Shown piece after piece: positions 13,726 through 20,451 of a stretch of 37,548 nucleotides of DNA. The notes beneath the pieces are model-generated. The model saw only the letters and a list, made by a program, of their open reading frames with translations, did no database searches and was not told where the DNA came from. Each line of letters opens with the position of its first letter. Position 1 is the stretch's first letter. A program made the translations under genes and the position numbers. Source of the stretch: a virus; IMG/VR virus record IMGVR_UViG_3300034012_000959, positions 1 through 37,548 of that record; one strand, written 5' to 3'.

Positions 13726-13935
13726 ATGAGATACCATTTGTTTATAGATGCAGGAGGAGACAACAACATTGTAACCATTAAAATAGCATCATCAGACGAC
13801 TTTAAAGTAATGATATCAATGTCGAATGCGATATTGAGCAATAACGAAATGATTCAAGAAACTATTATCAAAGATGTGTACACATCCAACATGGTAATAT
13901 ACGGAAAAGACAGAATCTACTCAAAACAATATTAA
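13726..13935 (+). CDS. Small early phage protein, 69 aa
   Basis: Starts MRYHLFIDAGGDNNIVTIKI and looks like a small alpha/beta fold (beta-beta-helix-beta: TIKIASSDDFKVMISMSNAI, MVIYGKDRIY). No family recognised. Preceded by AAAACCTAGAAACC directly at ATG, one of the repeated start modules of this region. Confidence 0.65.
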   Translation: MRYHLFIDAGGDNNIVTIKIASSDDFKVMISMSNAILSNNEMIQETIIKDVYTSNMVIYGKDRIYSKQY

Positions 13936-13947
13936 AAACTAGAAATC

Positions 13948-14121
13948 ATGAAAGTGAAAGCAAAAAATAAAATTGAGGCATTAGAGCAATACGGAATAGA
14001 GCGTATATATTTCAAAGGCAGTAAACCATATGGATGCATATGGAGCATATACATATATCACGTATATGCAATACGTGTATCATATGGATTATATGAAATA
14101 GTTATGACTAGAGTAAATTAA
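13948..14121 (+). CDS. Small aromatic-rich protein, 57 aa
   Basis: MKVKAKNKIEALEQYGIERI, then a stretch with many Y, I and G (YFKGSKPYGCIWSIYIYHVY). The basic first helix plus hydrophobic beta end suggests a peripheral membrane or DNA-facing micro-protein. The DNA of the second half is itself repeat-like (CATATG, GCATA, GTAT motifs), which may bias codon choice. Starts after AAAAACTAGAAATC. Unknown function. Confidence 0.6.
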   Translation: MKVKAKNKIEALEQYGIERIYFKGSKPYGCIWSIYIYHVYAIRVSYGLYEIVMTRVN

Positions 14122-14144
14122 TTAACCAATAAAAAATAGAAATC

Positions 14145-14381
14145 ATGAAAACAGGAAAAATTTTAGACAACGTAGGATTCAGTAAGATGGACGGAACAAT
14201 AAGAAGGCTAACCATCAGAGAGCAATTAATCCGCAATAAGCAGTTCGTTGGAATCAACGACATCAAACATCCGATGTTGGGAGTAATCCATGTCGATCGA
14301 TCGAGAATTGACGAGCTACTGAAGTACGAGGAAGGTCACCTAATCAGATTCAAAAAATCAATGTTCGATGGTAACCTATGA
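14145..14381 (+). CDS. Small early phage protein, 78 aa
   Basis: MKTGKILDNVGFSKMDGTIRRLTIREQLI... with DIKHPMLGVIHVDRSRIDELLKYEEGHLIRF; beta-rich, evenly charged, probably a small SH3-like or beta-barrel fold such as early phage host-modifying proteins. No named family. Its end overlaps the next gene by 14 bp. Confidence 0.65.
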   Translation: MKTGKILDNVGFSKMDGTIRRLTIREQLIRNKQFVGINDIKHPMLGVIHVDRSRIDELLKYEEGHLIRFKKSMFDGNL

Positions 14382-14517
14382 CATAATCATTGCCACAATG
14401 TGCGGTGGAATGAAAACAATTCGCAAGACATTCAGCAACGAAAACCATTATGACAATTGGTACAAGTTCATGAATCGTCAAGGTATAAAAATAGTAGATA
14501 CTTTTAAAATTAATTAG
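14368..14517 (+). CDS. Small conserved phage protein, 49 aa
   Basis: MVTYDIIIATMCGGMKTIRK followed by TFSNENHYDNWYKFMNRQGIKIVDT: a beta-hairpin, helix, beta pattern with the phrase ATMCGG...NWY....GIKIV, which I recognise as a recurrent tiny family of marine and Bacteroidota phages. Overlaps the upstream gene by 14 bp; start at ATG 14368 rather than the internal ATG 14398. Confidence 0.7.
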   Translation: MVTYDIIIATMCGGMKTIRKTFSNENHYDNWYKFMNRQGIKIVDTFKIN

Positions 14518-14519
14518 CC

Positions 14520-14603
14520 ATGAAAGATTTTTTGTTATCAAGCATTTTGCTTATCGCTTCACCTATTTTATTGTACTACCTTTTAAAAATAATATTACTA
14601 TGA
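14520..14603 (+). CDS. Single-helix membrane micropeptide, 27 aa
   Basis: MKDFLLSSILLIASPILLYY LLKIILL: almost entirely one transmembrane helix. Its TGA overlaps the next ATG (ATGA at 14600-14603) and it begins 2 bp after the previous stop, so it fits the tightly packed message. Too short for a family call. Confidence 0.5.
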   Translation: MKDFLLSSILLIASPILLYYLLKIILL

Positions 14604-14785
14604 AAACAAATCAAGCAACATTAAGAAAAATAAAAACAATACTTGAAGAATTACGCCAAGAAATTAGACAAGGTACAATAAGCTATGGAGAGATAGTTGA
14701 ACTACATAGTTTAAAAAAATACATTGAAGAGGGTGATGTTGAAATGCTTGAATGGGCAGGAGTAAATGAATTTGAAAACGATTAA
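14600..14785 (+). CDS. Small helical protein, 61 aa
   Basis: Two helices rich in E/K/R/L (TLRKIKTILEELRQEIRQGT and YGEIVELHSLKKYIEEGD) and an acidic tail WAGVNEFEND. Probably a small helical-hairpin regulator or inhibitor. No family recognised. Confidence 0.65.
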   Translation: MKTNQATLRKIKTILEELRQEIRQGTISYGEIVELHSLKKYIEEGDVEMLEWAGVNEFEND

Positions 14786-14797
14786 AAACTAATAACC

Positions 14798-15022
14798 ATG
14801 AAAACATTATTTGCAGTACACCATGTGTTCGATTGCCTAGACTACAACGAACACTACTACTTCACATCGTTTGCTGAAGCATTCGATAGGCTAACCGACA
14901 TAAAGAATTCCATACAGGAACACCTTTTCATTGAGGAGGTATACACCGATCATCAAATGGATTTTTATGTTCATCTTGACGATGGACTACAGCGAGTATA
15001 CATAGAAGAAATTAACCTTTAA
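14798..15022 (+). CDS. Small acidic early protein, 74 aa
   Basis: MKTLFAVHHVFDCLDYNEHY YFTSFAEAFDRLTDI...: aromatic and acidic, alternating strand/helix, with YVHLDDGLQRVYIEEI at the end. Acidic small early proteins of phages often bind host enzymes or mimic DNA; nothing specific can be read here. Clear start module AAAAACTAATAACC before ATG. Confidence 0.65.
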   Translation: MKTLFAVHHVFDCLDYNEHYYFTSFAEAFDRLTDIKNSIQEHLFIEEVYTDHQMDFYVHLDDGLQRVYIEEINL

Positions 15023-15035
15023 ATCATAATTAACA

Positions 15036-15251
15036 ATGGACATGATTGATAAACTAATGGCATACGAGGAAGGTATGCTAGATGGAGCAGGTATGGTGTA
15101 CCTGTTCGCTGAACTAATCAAGACAAAGCAAGCGTGGAGTCTACAAGGTCACTACGGACGAATGGCACAACGATTCATAGATGCAGGGATAATTATGCCC
15201 AATGGTGACATAGATGAGATGCGAGCAATAGAGTACGGAATAGAAATGTAA
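15036..15251 (+). CDS. Conserved phage protein, 71 aa
   Basis: MDMIDKLMAYEEGMLDGAGM, then VYLFAELIKTKQAWSLQGHYGRMAQRFIDAGII. The blocks AYEEG.LD...(V/T)..LF..LI.T..AW.LQGHYGR.A..(F/L)I..G are a widespread small family of phages of unknown function (possibly DUF7417, from memory). Helical, no catalytic pattern. Confidence 0.8.
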   Translation: MDMIDKLMAYEEGMLDGAGMVYLFAELIKTKQAWSLQGHYGRMAQRFIDAGIIMPNGDIDEMRAIEYGIEM

Positions 15252-15280
15252 AAATGTTTAACTAATAAAAACTAATAACA

Positions 15281-15517
15281 ATGGAAAATTTATCAGATTC
15301 AAGACTAATGGCAATAGCTAACGCAAAGTTAGTTTTAAAGCAAGCAGGATACTACGTAGACAATCTATGGAGCATCCATGACGTAAAGGATGACAGCCTA
15401 ACTGACGAACAAAAGATGAAAGCGTTAGACATGGCACTAACAAATGGATACACTAAAGAGGAAATATTTTATGCTATAGGTGTAAGCGTAGAAATAATAA
15501 CCGAAAAAATCAAGTAA
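15281..15517 (+). CDS. Small early phage protein, 78 aa
   Basis: MENLSDSRLMAIANAKLVLK QAGYYVDNLWSIHDVKDDSLTDEQKMKALDMALTNGYTKEEIFYAIG: helical, with TDEQKMKALDMALTNGYTKE reading like the end of a small helix-turn-helix or host-interaction domain. Typical early phage protein around here; no function can be assigned. Confidence 0.7.
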   Translation: MENLSDSRLMAIANAKLVLKQAGYYVDNLWSIHDVKDDSLTDEQKMKALDMALTNGYTKEEIFYAIGVSVEIITEKIK

Positions 15518-15519
15518 CC

Positions 15520-15729
15520 ATGAGCAAGCTCAGAGAACAGCTAGGACTGATGCATGACATCAGAGTCAAGGCAAACATAAACATCGTGACGTGTGGTCAC
15601 TGCGATGCGATACTACTACACCACATGGATGAAGAAACAATCATTTGTTACTCATGCATGAGAGACATGGACATCAGTGATTGTCCCGACTATTTTTACG
15701 AAGGAATGCCAGAATTAAACAATGAATAA
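15520..15729 (+). CDS. Small zinc-ribbon-like protein, 69 aa
   Basis: Two CxxC knuckles: CGHC (25-28) and CYSC (43-46), with a further C55, form a probable zinc ribbon; acidic tail CPDYFYEGMPELNNE. Zinc-ribbon micro-proteins in phage early regions usually bind nucleic acid or RNA polymerase; the target here is unknown. Starts 2 bp after the previous stop. Confidence 0.7.
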   Translation: MSKLREQLGLMHDIRVKANINIVTCGHCDAILLHHMDEETIICYSCMRDMDISDCPDYFYEGMPELNNE

Positions 15730-15731
15730 CC

Positions 15732-15899
15732 ATGGAAGAATTAATCAAAATTATTCTCAAATACGAGAAAGAACTAAGAGATGAAAAGGACGAGCTAACT
15801 GAAGCATTCGGTCACACAGACCCATCAGCAGAATGGTCAACCAATCGTTGGCTCGTTATGGAAGAACTATTAACCAAATTAAATTTAAAACCGCTATGA
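15732..15899 (+). CDS. Small helical phage protein, 55 aa
   Basis: MEELIKIILKYEKELRDEKDELTEAFG..DPSAEWSTNRWLVMEELLTKL: helical with a DPSAEWSTNRW core, a pattern found in many phage early-region proteins. Its TGA overlaps the next ATG (ATGA at 15896-15899), which also fixes the start of that gene. Confidence 0.75.
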   Translation: MEELIKIILKYEKELRDEKDELTEAFGHTDPSAEWSTNRWLVMEELLTKLNLKPL

Positions 15900-16120
15900 A
15901 AGATCAAATTTTATCAAAGGGCAACAGAATGTTTTCTGTAACCTTTATCAAGAAAGATGGTTCTCTTAGAAGAATGGTCGCTCGACTAGGAGTTCGAAAG
16001 GGAGTAAAGGGTATAGGCATGTCGTTCAATCCATCCGACAAGGGACTAATGGTCGTATTTGACATGCACAAGCGAGAGTTCTGAATGATTAACTTGGAGA
16101 CTATTGTAGAACTTAAATGA
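15896..16120 (+). pseudogene. Small SH3-like phage protein interrupted by an in-frame TGA
   Basis: The protein MKDQILSKGNRMFSVTFIKK DGSLRRMVARLGVRKGVKG...LMVVFDMHKREF stops at TGA 16082-16084. In the phage family it resembles, this phrase continues as (K/R)..(F/Y)R.INLET(I/L)..(V/L)K; here the same frame continues after the stop as MINLETIVELK to TGA 16118-16120. The stop replaces the arginine by one base (CGA to TGA), and only the downstream stop has the ATGA overlap with the next gene (16117). So the original gene ended at 16120 and has a nonsense mutation, or the stop is read through. The frame from 15833 is longer, but 15896 is the coupled start. Confidence 0.7.
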
Positions 16121-16386
16121 TGATTGTGATGAACCTAATAATTTTTAGCCAAAAAACTAAGCTGGACGGCTTTGCGTTTTACAACATAAAGACTGGGGAC
16201 TTTGAACCCTCATCAAGCTTATCCATCATTGATGGAACAACCAAGGAGTACAACGGAACGGATTCAATAAGGCAGAACGTAAAGTCATACGTATTGGAAA
16301 ACATAGAGCTTCTTTACGACAAAGACAACTACCTGTCAAGCAGAATACATAAAGGTAACTTAAGACTATTTATTTCAAAAACATGA
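16117..16386 (+). CDS. Small phage protein, 89 aa
   Basis: MMIVMNLIIFSQKTKLDGFA FYNIKTGDFEPSS... a beta-rich protein with an N-terminal hydrophobic strand (not a clear signal peptide). Ends GNLRLFISKT and overlaps the next gene by 4 bp (ATGA at 16383). Possible alternative start at the second Met. No family recognised. Confidence 0.6.
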   Translation: MMIVMNLIIFSQKTKLDGFAFYNIKTGDFEPSSSLSIIDGTTKEYNGTDSIRQNVKSYVLENIELLYDKDNYLSSRIHKGNLRLFISKT

Positions 16387-16544
16387 AGAGAGTATCAAGA
16401 ATCGCCATGATATCCATACTGGGCGTATGGGTTCTAGGCAGAAGCAACTTAGAAATATCGGACGAACTACATACCTATCTGACAATCAGTCTGTTAGGCA
16501 TGAACATTATGGTTTTAGTGTTAACACATGACGAAAAATGTTGA
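16383..16544 (+). CDS. Small two-helix membrane protein, 53 aa
   Basis: MKRVSRIAMISILGVWVLGR (membrane segment 1), SNLEISDELHTYL (loop) and TISLLGMNIMVLVLTHDEKC (segment 2). Coupled to the preceding gene by ATGA. Resembles the 62-aa membrane protein at 17399-17587 in its ISxxxxxxxLxxxGMNIxVLxxxI/L phrase; these two look like distant paralogues. Confidence 0.6.
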   Translation: MKRVSRIAMISILGVWVLGRSNLEISDELHTYLTISLLGMNIMVLVLTHDEKC

Positions 16545-16798
16545 TTTTTTTTCAACTTAACACAAGCCAATCTCCTGTAAATCAATGGATTAACTAAAAA
16601 AATGTCGAAATGTCAATTTTTCAACCAAAAAATCGTAAAATTAAAATATCGCTATATAATACTATATATATATATTATTTTTTTTTATTTACTAATTGGT
16701 ATATAAAAATTAACATTTTAACATTATCCTAGTAAAATCAAGGGTTTCAGAAAAAAAAATCGACATAAAATCAACATTTATTAACACAAACCAACATT
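16545..16798. other. AT-rich intergenic gap
   Basis: No gene. Very A+T-rich with an alternating TA block near 16660-16680 and poly-T to 16688; it ends in the A-rich leader before ATG 16799. No box matching TAnnTTTG was found on the plus strand, so the promoter of the second early gene group is not identified; a small GTTGA/TCAAC hairpin sits at 16540-16556, too weak for a terminator call. Confidence 0.6.
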
Positions 16799-17071
16799 AT
16801 GAAAGCAAAAGTAAATCCATTCTATCGGTCGGTAGTCCTATCGGTAGACGATGTAGAGCTATCTGAGATATTCTTCGACTACACGGACGAGTGGGAGTCA
16901 AGGGAGATAAACGGCAAGATGTACGACATCCATTTCAACTACGAGCCAAAGGATTCGTACAAGAACGAGAAAGAGTGGCTGATGTCGTTGGTATCGGTTT
17001 ACTTAGTTGGAGACTGGCCAGAGGAGCACTACTCCAGTAACTTAATAACCGAAGTAAAGCTAGAGCTATGA
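16799..17071 (+). CDS. Small acidic phage protein, 90 aa
   Basis: MKAKVNPFYRSVVLSVDDVE LSEIFFDYTDEWESREINGK... acidic, aromatic, beta-like, with WLMSLVSVYLVGDWPEEHY. No family recognised. First gene after the AT-rich gap; overlaps the next gene by 4 bp (ATGA). Confidence 0.65.
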   Translation: MKAKVNPFYRSVVLSVDDVELSEIFFDYTDEWESREINGKMYDIHFNYEPKDSYKNEKEWLMSLVSVYLVGDWPEEHYSSNLITEVKLEL

Positions 17072-17238
17072 AACCAATAGATAAGGCAATGTCTTTAATG
17101 GATAGGCTAAAAGACAAGGAGAGCGCAATAATTGTATGCAATGATTTGATTGGATTTTGGGAGCGCATAGACACGACATACAGCAAGTCAAAGATATATT
17201 TTTATGAGAGGGTCAAACAAGAAATAATAAAGCTATGA
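17068..17238 (+). CDS. Small helical protein, 56 aa
   Basis: MKPIDKAMSLMDRLKDKESA IIVCNDLIGFWERIDTTYSKSKIYFYERVKQEIIKL: helical, amphipathic. ATGA overlaps at both ends (17068-17071 and 17235-17238) support it. Unknown function. Confidence 0.65.
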   Translation: MKPIDKAMSLMDRLKDKESAIIVCNDLIGFWERIDTTYSKSKIYFYERVKQEIIKL

Positions 17239-17411
17239 CAAAGTACCTAATTAAATTTGTACAGAGGGGTGAATCTTCTGAGGTAAATATAACTTGCAAG
17301 GACGAGACTATGGCTGTCATATTTTTTGAGATGGCATTTCCAGATGCAATTATATTGTCGATTGAAAAGAGCTTAGTTCAAATCATAACAACAAAGCCAT
17401 GTTTAAACTAA
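17235..17411 (+). CDS. Small phage protein, 58 aa
   Basis: MTKYLIKFVQRGESSEVNIT CKDETMAVIFFEMAFPDAIILSIEKSLVQIITTKPCLN; beta-alpha-beta with ferredoxin-like alternation. Starts within the stop of the previous gene and overlaps the next by 13 bp. No family recognised. Confidence 0.65.
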   Translation: MTKYLIKFVQRGESSEVNITCKDETMAVIFFEMAFPDAIILSIEKSLVQIITTKPCLN

Positions 17412-17587
17412 TAAAATACACAATAGTATGGATAAGTCAGAATTTAAGTATACCATTTTGGGTGGTAGGTCACGTACACTTGTCGTTGAACGTGTACGAG
17501 GACATCCACGAGATAATTATGTCAATGGGGATGAATATAATAGTATTAATTGGATTTATAATAAGCTATAGAGATGATAATAAATAA
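17399..17587 (+). CDS. Small membrane protein, 62 aa
   Basis: MFKLIKYTIVWISQNLSIPF WVVGHVHLSLNVYEDIHEIIMSMGMNIIVLIGFIISYRDDNK: two hydrophobic segments (about 5-26 and 44-56). The GMNIIVLIGFIIS end resembles the 53-aa protein at 16383-16544. Overlaps neighbours on both sides (13 and 14 bp). Confidence 0.6.
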   Translation: MFKLIKYTIVWISQNLSIPFWVVGHVHLSLNVYEDIHEIIMSMGMNIIVLIGFIISYRDDNK

Positions 17588-17744
17588 GGTAATTTTTTGG
17601 GCCATCATGTACTTGATAAGCCTATTCATATCGATCAGGGCAACAACCCAAATTGGTGTATTTATATTGCCCATGATTATATTTAATGCGATATCTGCGC
17701 TAACGTTATTATGTTACTTAATTTGTTTAGATTTTGAAAAATGA
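17574..17744 (+). CDS. Small two-helix membrane protein, 56 aa
   Basis: MIINKVIFWAIMYLISLFIS, a short basic turn, then GVFILPMIIFNAISALTLLCYLICLDFEK: two transmembrane segments. Overlaps the previous gene by 14 bp and the next by 4 bp (ATGA at 17741). Third tiny membrane protein in 1.4 kb; together they suggest envelope-directed early functions. Confidence 0.6.
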   Translation: MIINKVIFWAIMYLISLFISIRATTQIGVFILPMIIFNAISALTLLCYLICLDFEK

Positions 17745-18151
17745 AAAAAATAATTCTTTCGGCATTTTGTGCTATGGTAGCACACATGTCATTTGCCCAG
17801 TCGAACTACTTCTTAGTTTCAAAAGATTATGAGAAGGTGCTAATTGAAAGCAAAAACATAAGTGCAATGTATATCAGGTCTTTTGACAACAAGTCGGACG
17901 CTATAAAGGAACACATTAGAGTATTTGGATATAATTTTAAAGAATCGTTGCCAACAGTAACCAAGAAATGTAACACACCAATATTTGCCAACTTTTTAAG
18001 CAAGACCGACACTAACGTTTGTATTACAACTTTTGTAACAATAAACGAGGAAGGTGGTTATGATAGTGTGTTTTTGGAAGGAATCAACGAGGACTACTAT
18101 TTATTTACATGTGACGGAACAGATTACATAAACAGCAAAATTATTAAATAA
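17741..18151 (+). CDS. Secreted/periplasmic protein with signal peptide, 136 aa
   Basis: Signal peptide MKKIILSAFCAMVAHMSFA with cleavage expected after A19 (SFA-QS). The mature part (about 117 residues) is acidic/basic balanced with three cysteines and beta/alpha mixture (YVHL-free; SKDYEKVLIESKN, DSVFLEGINEDYYLFTCDG). An early exported phage protein could modify the envelope or block superinfection; inference only. Coupled by ATGA to the membrane protein before it. Confidence 0.7.
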   Translation: MKKIILSAFCAMVAHMSFAQSNYFLVSKDYEKVLIESKNISAMYIRSFDNKSDAIKEHIRVFGYNFKESLPTVTKKCNTPIFANFLSKTDTNVCITTFVTINEEGGYDSVFLEGINEDYYLFTCDGTDYINSKIIK

Positions 18152-18152
18152 C

Positions 18153-18551
18153 ATGGAACACATCTGGGAATATATTTCGTCAAAGCATAACGACCAAATT
18201 TACAGGACTTTAAATAGTTCTTGGTACATTGACAAGGGCGTAAAGATAGAGAGGTTTGACAAGGATGGCAAGATAGAGATAATGAACACAATGGTTCAGT
18301 CTGACTTTCACGAGCCAATAAGCAGCAACCAAGAGTTTTATTTTTACAAGTACGGATGGGATGCAGGATGCACTAGTGTTCAGATAGACTCAACAGAGAC
18401 AAAAATAAACAGGCTTTACGCCTTGCTTGAGTACTACGGATTAAACAGCAAGTCTGAGGAGGCTACATGGGCAAAGGAGCAAATTGATAACTTGACGAAA
18501 AAAAGACGAGACCTTGTTTTGAAATTAAAAAAAATAATGCAAACTTTGTAA
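18153..18551 (+). CDS. Early phage protein, 132 aa
   Basis: N-terminal beta part MEHIWEYISSKHNDQIYRTL...WYIDKGVKIERFDKDGKIEIMNTM, then a helical C-terminal half from about residue 80 (TETKINRLYALLEYYGLNSK, EEATWAKEQIDNLTKKRRDLVLKLKKIM) likely coiled coil. It lies directly before the recombination set, and may be an accessory of it; no family recognised. Confidence 0.65.
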   Translation: MEHIWEYISSKHNDQIYRTLNSSWYIDKGVKIERFDKDGKIEIMNTMVQSDFHEPISSNQEFYFYKYGWDAGCTSVQIDSTETKINRLYALLEYYGLNSKSEEATWAKEQIDNLTKKRRDLVLKLKKIMQTL

Positions 18552-18568
18552 TCAATTAAATTAAATAT

Positions 18569-19048
18569 ATGGCGCACTGGAGAAATCTAATGAAAGACAA
18601 CAAGTACATGGGAGCGTGGGACTTGGAGGTCAACGGCAAGTACGAGCCGAGGGAGGTAACAATCGAGAAGATATACCAAGACACCTTTGTTGGGGAGATG
18701 GGCAAGGAGGACAAGGTATTTGTCAAGCTAAAGGAGTTTGACAAGTCTATGGTTTGCAATCGCTCAAACTTCAAGAGGTTGGAGACATTCTTTAATTCAT
18801 TCGACCCGAACGACTACATCGGCAAGACAATTGTCATCACGACAGAGAAGGTCAAGAGTCCTCAAGGCTTGGTCGATGCGCTGAGGTTCAGCACTCGTCC
18901 ATTGCCCAAGAAGGAGCTACCTATGCTGAATGACGATCAGTTGGGCAAGGCAATAGATGCGGTAAAGACTGGCAGGACTACAATCGAAAAGATTAAGAAG
19001 CAGTACACCATCACTGAGGACCAACTAAAAATGTTTGGTAATGATTAA
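18569..19048 (+). CDS. Phage recombination/replication-associated protein, 159 aa
   Basis: Recognisable by MAHWRNLMKDNKYMGAWDLE VNGKYEPREVTIEKIYQ, then DKVFVKLKEFDKSMVCNRSNFKRLETFF and GKTIVITTEKVKSPQGLVDALRFS. The family sits directly before a PD-(D/E)XK exonuclease in many phages and reads like an OB-fold or nucleic-acid-binding domain; the last part (TGRTTIEKIKKQYTITEDQLKMF) is a helical tail. With the nuclease and the DUF3127 protein it forms a probable single-strand-annealing/recombination module. Overlaps the nuclease start by 14 bp. Confidence 0.75.
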   Translation: MAHWRNLMKDNKYMGAWDLEVNGKYEPREVTIEKIYQDTFVGEMGKEDKVFVKLKEFDKSMVCNRSNFKRLETFFNSFDPNDYIGKTIVITTEKVKSPQGLVDALRFSTRPLPKKELPMLNDDQLGKAIDAVKTGRTTIEKIKKQYTITEDQLKMFGND

Positions 19049-19826
19049 GGTAAGGTCGTCCAGCTGTGCTCTCTTGTTTTCTGGCAAGAGAGGAGGACTA
19101 ACAACAAAACAGAAAGAAAAGCTTGAAGGATTGAAGATGAAGATTAAGCTCACAGAGAAGCAAGCAGAGGAGAGAGACGAGCTTGAGAAGAAGGGTGAAA
19201 TGTCTGACGAGCTGAGTGAAATGGCAAAGACCTACATCGAGGACATGGTTGACGAGGTCGTATACGGATTCAGGAAGAAGTTTACCACAAGGGAGATGAC
19301 CAAGGGAATCATGGTGGAGGACGACTCAATCGAGATGTACAACCGATTGTTTTTCACGAGTCACTTCAAGCAGGCTGAGTTTGACAAGTTTTACGAGCTA
19401 ACACATGGAGTATCGATTGGCCACCCTGACATTGTTGACGAGTCTAGGCTCATGGTGATTGACATCAAGAGTCCGTGGAGCAAGCACACGATGCCGAAGA
19501 CAATAAAGAAGGCAGACAAGAAGTCAAAAGAGGCTGGTTACGATTGGCAGGTCAAGCACTACTTGTACATGCTACGCAAGATGACCAACATGGACTGGAG
19601 AAACGGAGAGATTGCCTACGTTCTTAGCAACACGCCAGAGGAGTTGATTCCAGAGAACGAGGCAGACAGTCTGCACTATATGGATGACTTAGCCGATGAG
19701 CTGAGGGTGACAATTGTGAAGGTGGATTTGACTGACGATGACATCGAGTGGATGGAGTCTCAAATAAAAAAGGCAGAGACATATGCAAAGGAGTATTTTA
19801 ACTATCTAAATAATAAAAACAAATGA
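19035..19826 (+). CDS. PD-(D/E)XK exonuclease (Cas4/YqaJ/lambda-exo-like), 263 aa
   Basis: Metal-dependent exonuclease/nuclease of the restriction-endonuclease fold. Visible motifs: an E-rich helix at about 93-101 (VEDDSIEMYNR), the GHPDIV block with D132, VIDIKS with D143-x-K145 (the PD...D-x-K centre), and WQVKHYLYML with Q172xxxY176, the QxxxY motif of RecB/Cas4/YqaJ-type exonucleases. Helical insert at about 22-75. The start is MVMIK (19035) or ATG 19041. Works in recombination or DNA processing, next to an annealing-type partner and a DUF3127 OB-fold protein. Confidence 0.88.
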   Translation: MVMIKVRSSSCALLFSGKRGGLTTKQKEKLEGLKMKIKLTEKQAEERDELEKKGEMSDELSEMAKTYIEDMVDEVVYGFRKKFTTREMTKGIMVEDDSIEMYNRLFFTSHFKQAEFDKFYELTHGVSIGHPDIVDESRLMVIDIKSPWSKHTMPKTIKKADKKSKEAGYDWQVKHYLYMLRKMTNMDWRNGEIAYVLSNTPEELIPENEADSLHYMDDLADELRVTIVKVDLTDDDIEWMESQIKKAETYAKEYFNYLNNKNK

Positions 19827-20143
19827 GTGATTTTAAAATGAAAGGGGTTTTAAAGGTTATAAACCCAGCGGTACAGGTAAGCGAGAAGTTTATCAAGAGA
19901 GAGTTCGTACTTAACGAGCCACACGATCAGTATCCACAGGACATCTTGTTCCAGTTAACGCAAAAGAACGTTGACGTGTTGGACAAGTTTGGAGAGGGTC
20001 AAGAGGTTGAGGTATCGTTTAGGATTCGAGGACGAGAGTACAACGGAAAGTACTTTAACAACATTGAGGCATGGAGAGTCGAGGCCATTGGCGAAGCTCC
20101 CAAGCCAGTTGAGGTTAAAGAAGAAGAGCCGTTACCGTTTTAA
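19823..20143 (+). CDS. DUF3127 OB-fold, SSB-like protein, 106 aa
   Basis: Matches DUF3127: MKGVLKVINPAVQVSEKFIK REFVLNEPHDQYPQDILFQL, then GQEVEVSFRIRGREYNGKYFNNIEAW, an OB-fold that probably binds single-stranded DNA. The C-terminal tail EEEPLPF is acidic with a final hydrophobic pair, like the SSB tip (DDDIPF) that recruits partner enzymes. Length (106) is usual for the family. ATGA overlap with the nuclease gene. Confidence 0.85.
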   Translation: MSDFKMKGVLKVINPAVQVSEKFIKREFVLNEPHDQYPQDILFQLTQKNVDVLDKFGEGQEVEVSFRIRGREYNGKYFNNIEAWRVEAIGEAPKPVEVKEEEPLPF

Positions 20144-20159
20144 TCTACTGCTAATCAAG

Positions 20160-20180
20160 GTGGGTAGTCAATCTACCCAC
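20160..20180 (+). terminator. Hairpin, possible terminator or attenuator
   Basis: Perfect 8-bp stem GTGGGTAG/CTACCCAC around TCAAT, followed by TTTAAATTT. It lies 16 bp after the DUF3127 stop and 16 bp before the next gene. The T run is short, so termination would be partial. Confidence 0.5.
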
Positions 20181-20196
20181 TTTAAATTTAATCAAA

Positions 20197-20451
20197 ATGA
20201 AAAAATTATTGTTACTTTTACCATTGCTTGCGTTATCATGCAAGACAGCGTCAAAGTGTGACGCATATACATTGAAACTTAGCCCAGATTGCGACTCGAT
20301 TATGGTCACAAGGTACAACAAGATGTACATGCCAAAGATACCAGTAGAGGGAGCAAGCATTCTATCTTTTCACAACATTGATAGGGGAAGCTACAGGCTT
20401 AATATGTACAAGAGAGGCAACATTGAAACAATTAAATTTAAAATAAAATGA
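20197..20451 (+). CDS. Small lipoprotein, 84 aa
   Basis: Signal MKKLLLLLPLLALSC with lipobox ALSC (C15), so the mature protein (about 70 residues, beginning CKTASKCD) is lipid-anchored. Beta-rich, with a second C21 and C32. An early phage lipoprotein is often a superinfection-exclusion or receptor-blocking protein; the sequence itself does not decide. ATGA overlap with the next gene. Confidence 0.7.
   Translation: MKKLLLLLPLLALSCKTASKCDAYTLKLSPDCDSIMVTRYNKMYMPKIPVEGASILSFHNIDRGSYRLNMYKRGNIETIKFKIK

Noticed and set aside
15896-16120. Phage-wide reassignment of TGA to a sense codon
   Set aside because: Many other genes end in TGA with ATGA coupling and sensible C-termini; the case at 16082 is isolated.
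16545-16798. Second origin in the AT-rich gap
   Set aside because: No DnaA box, iterons or palindromes; only simple AT-rich DNA.
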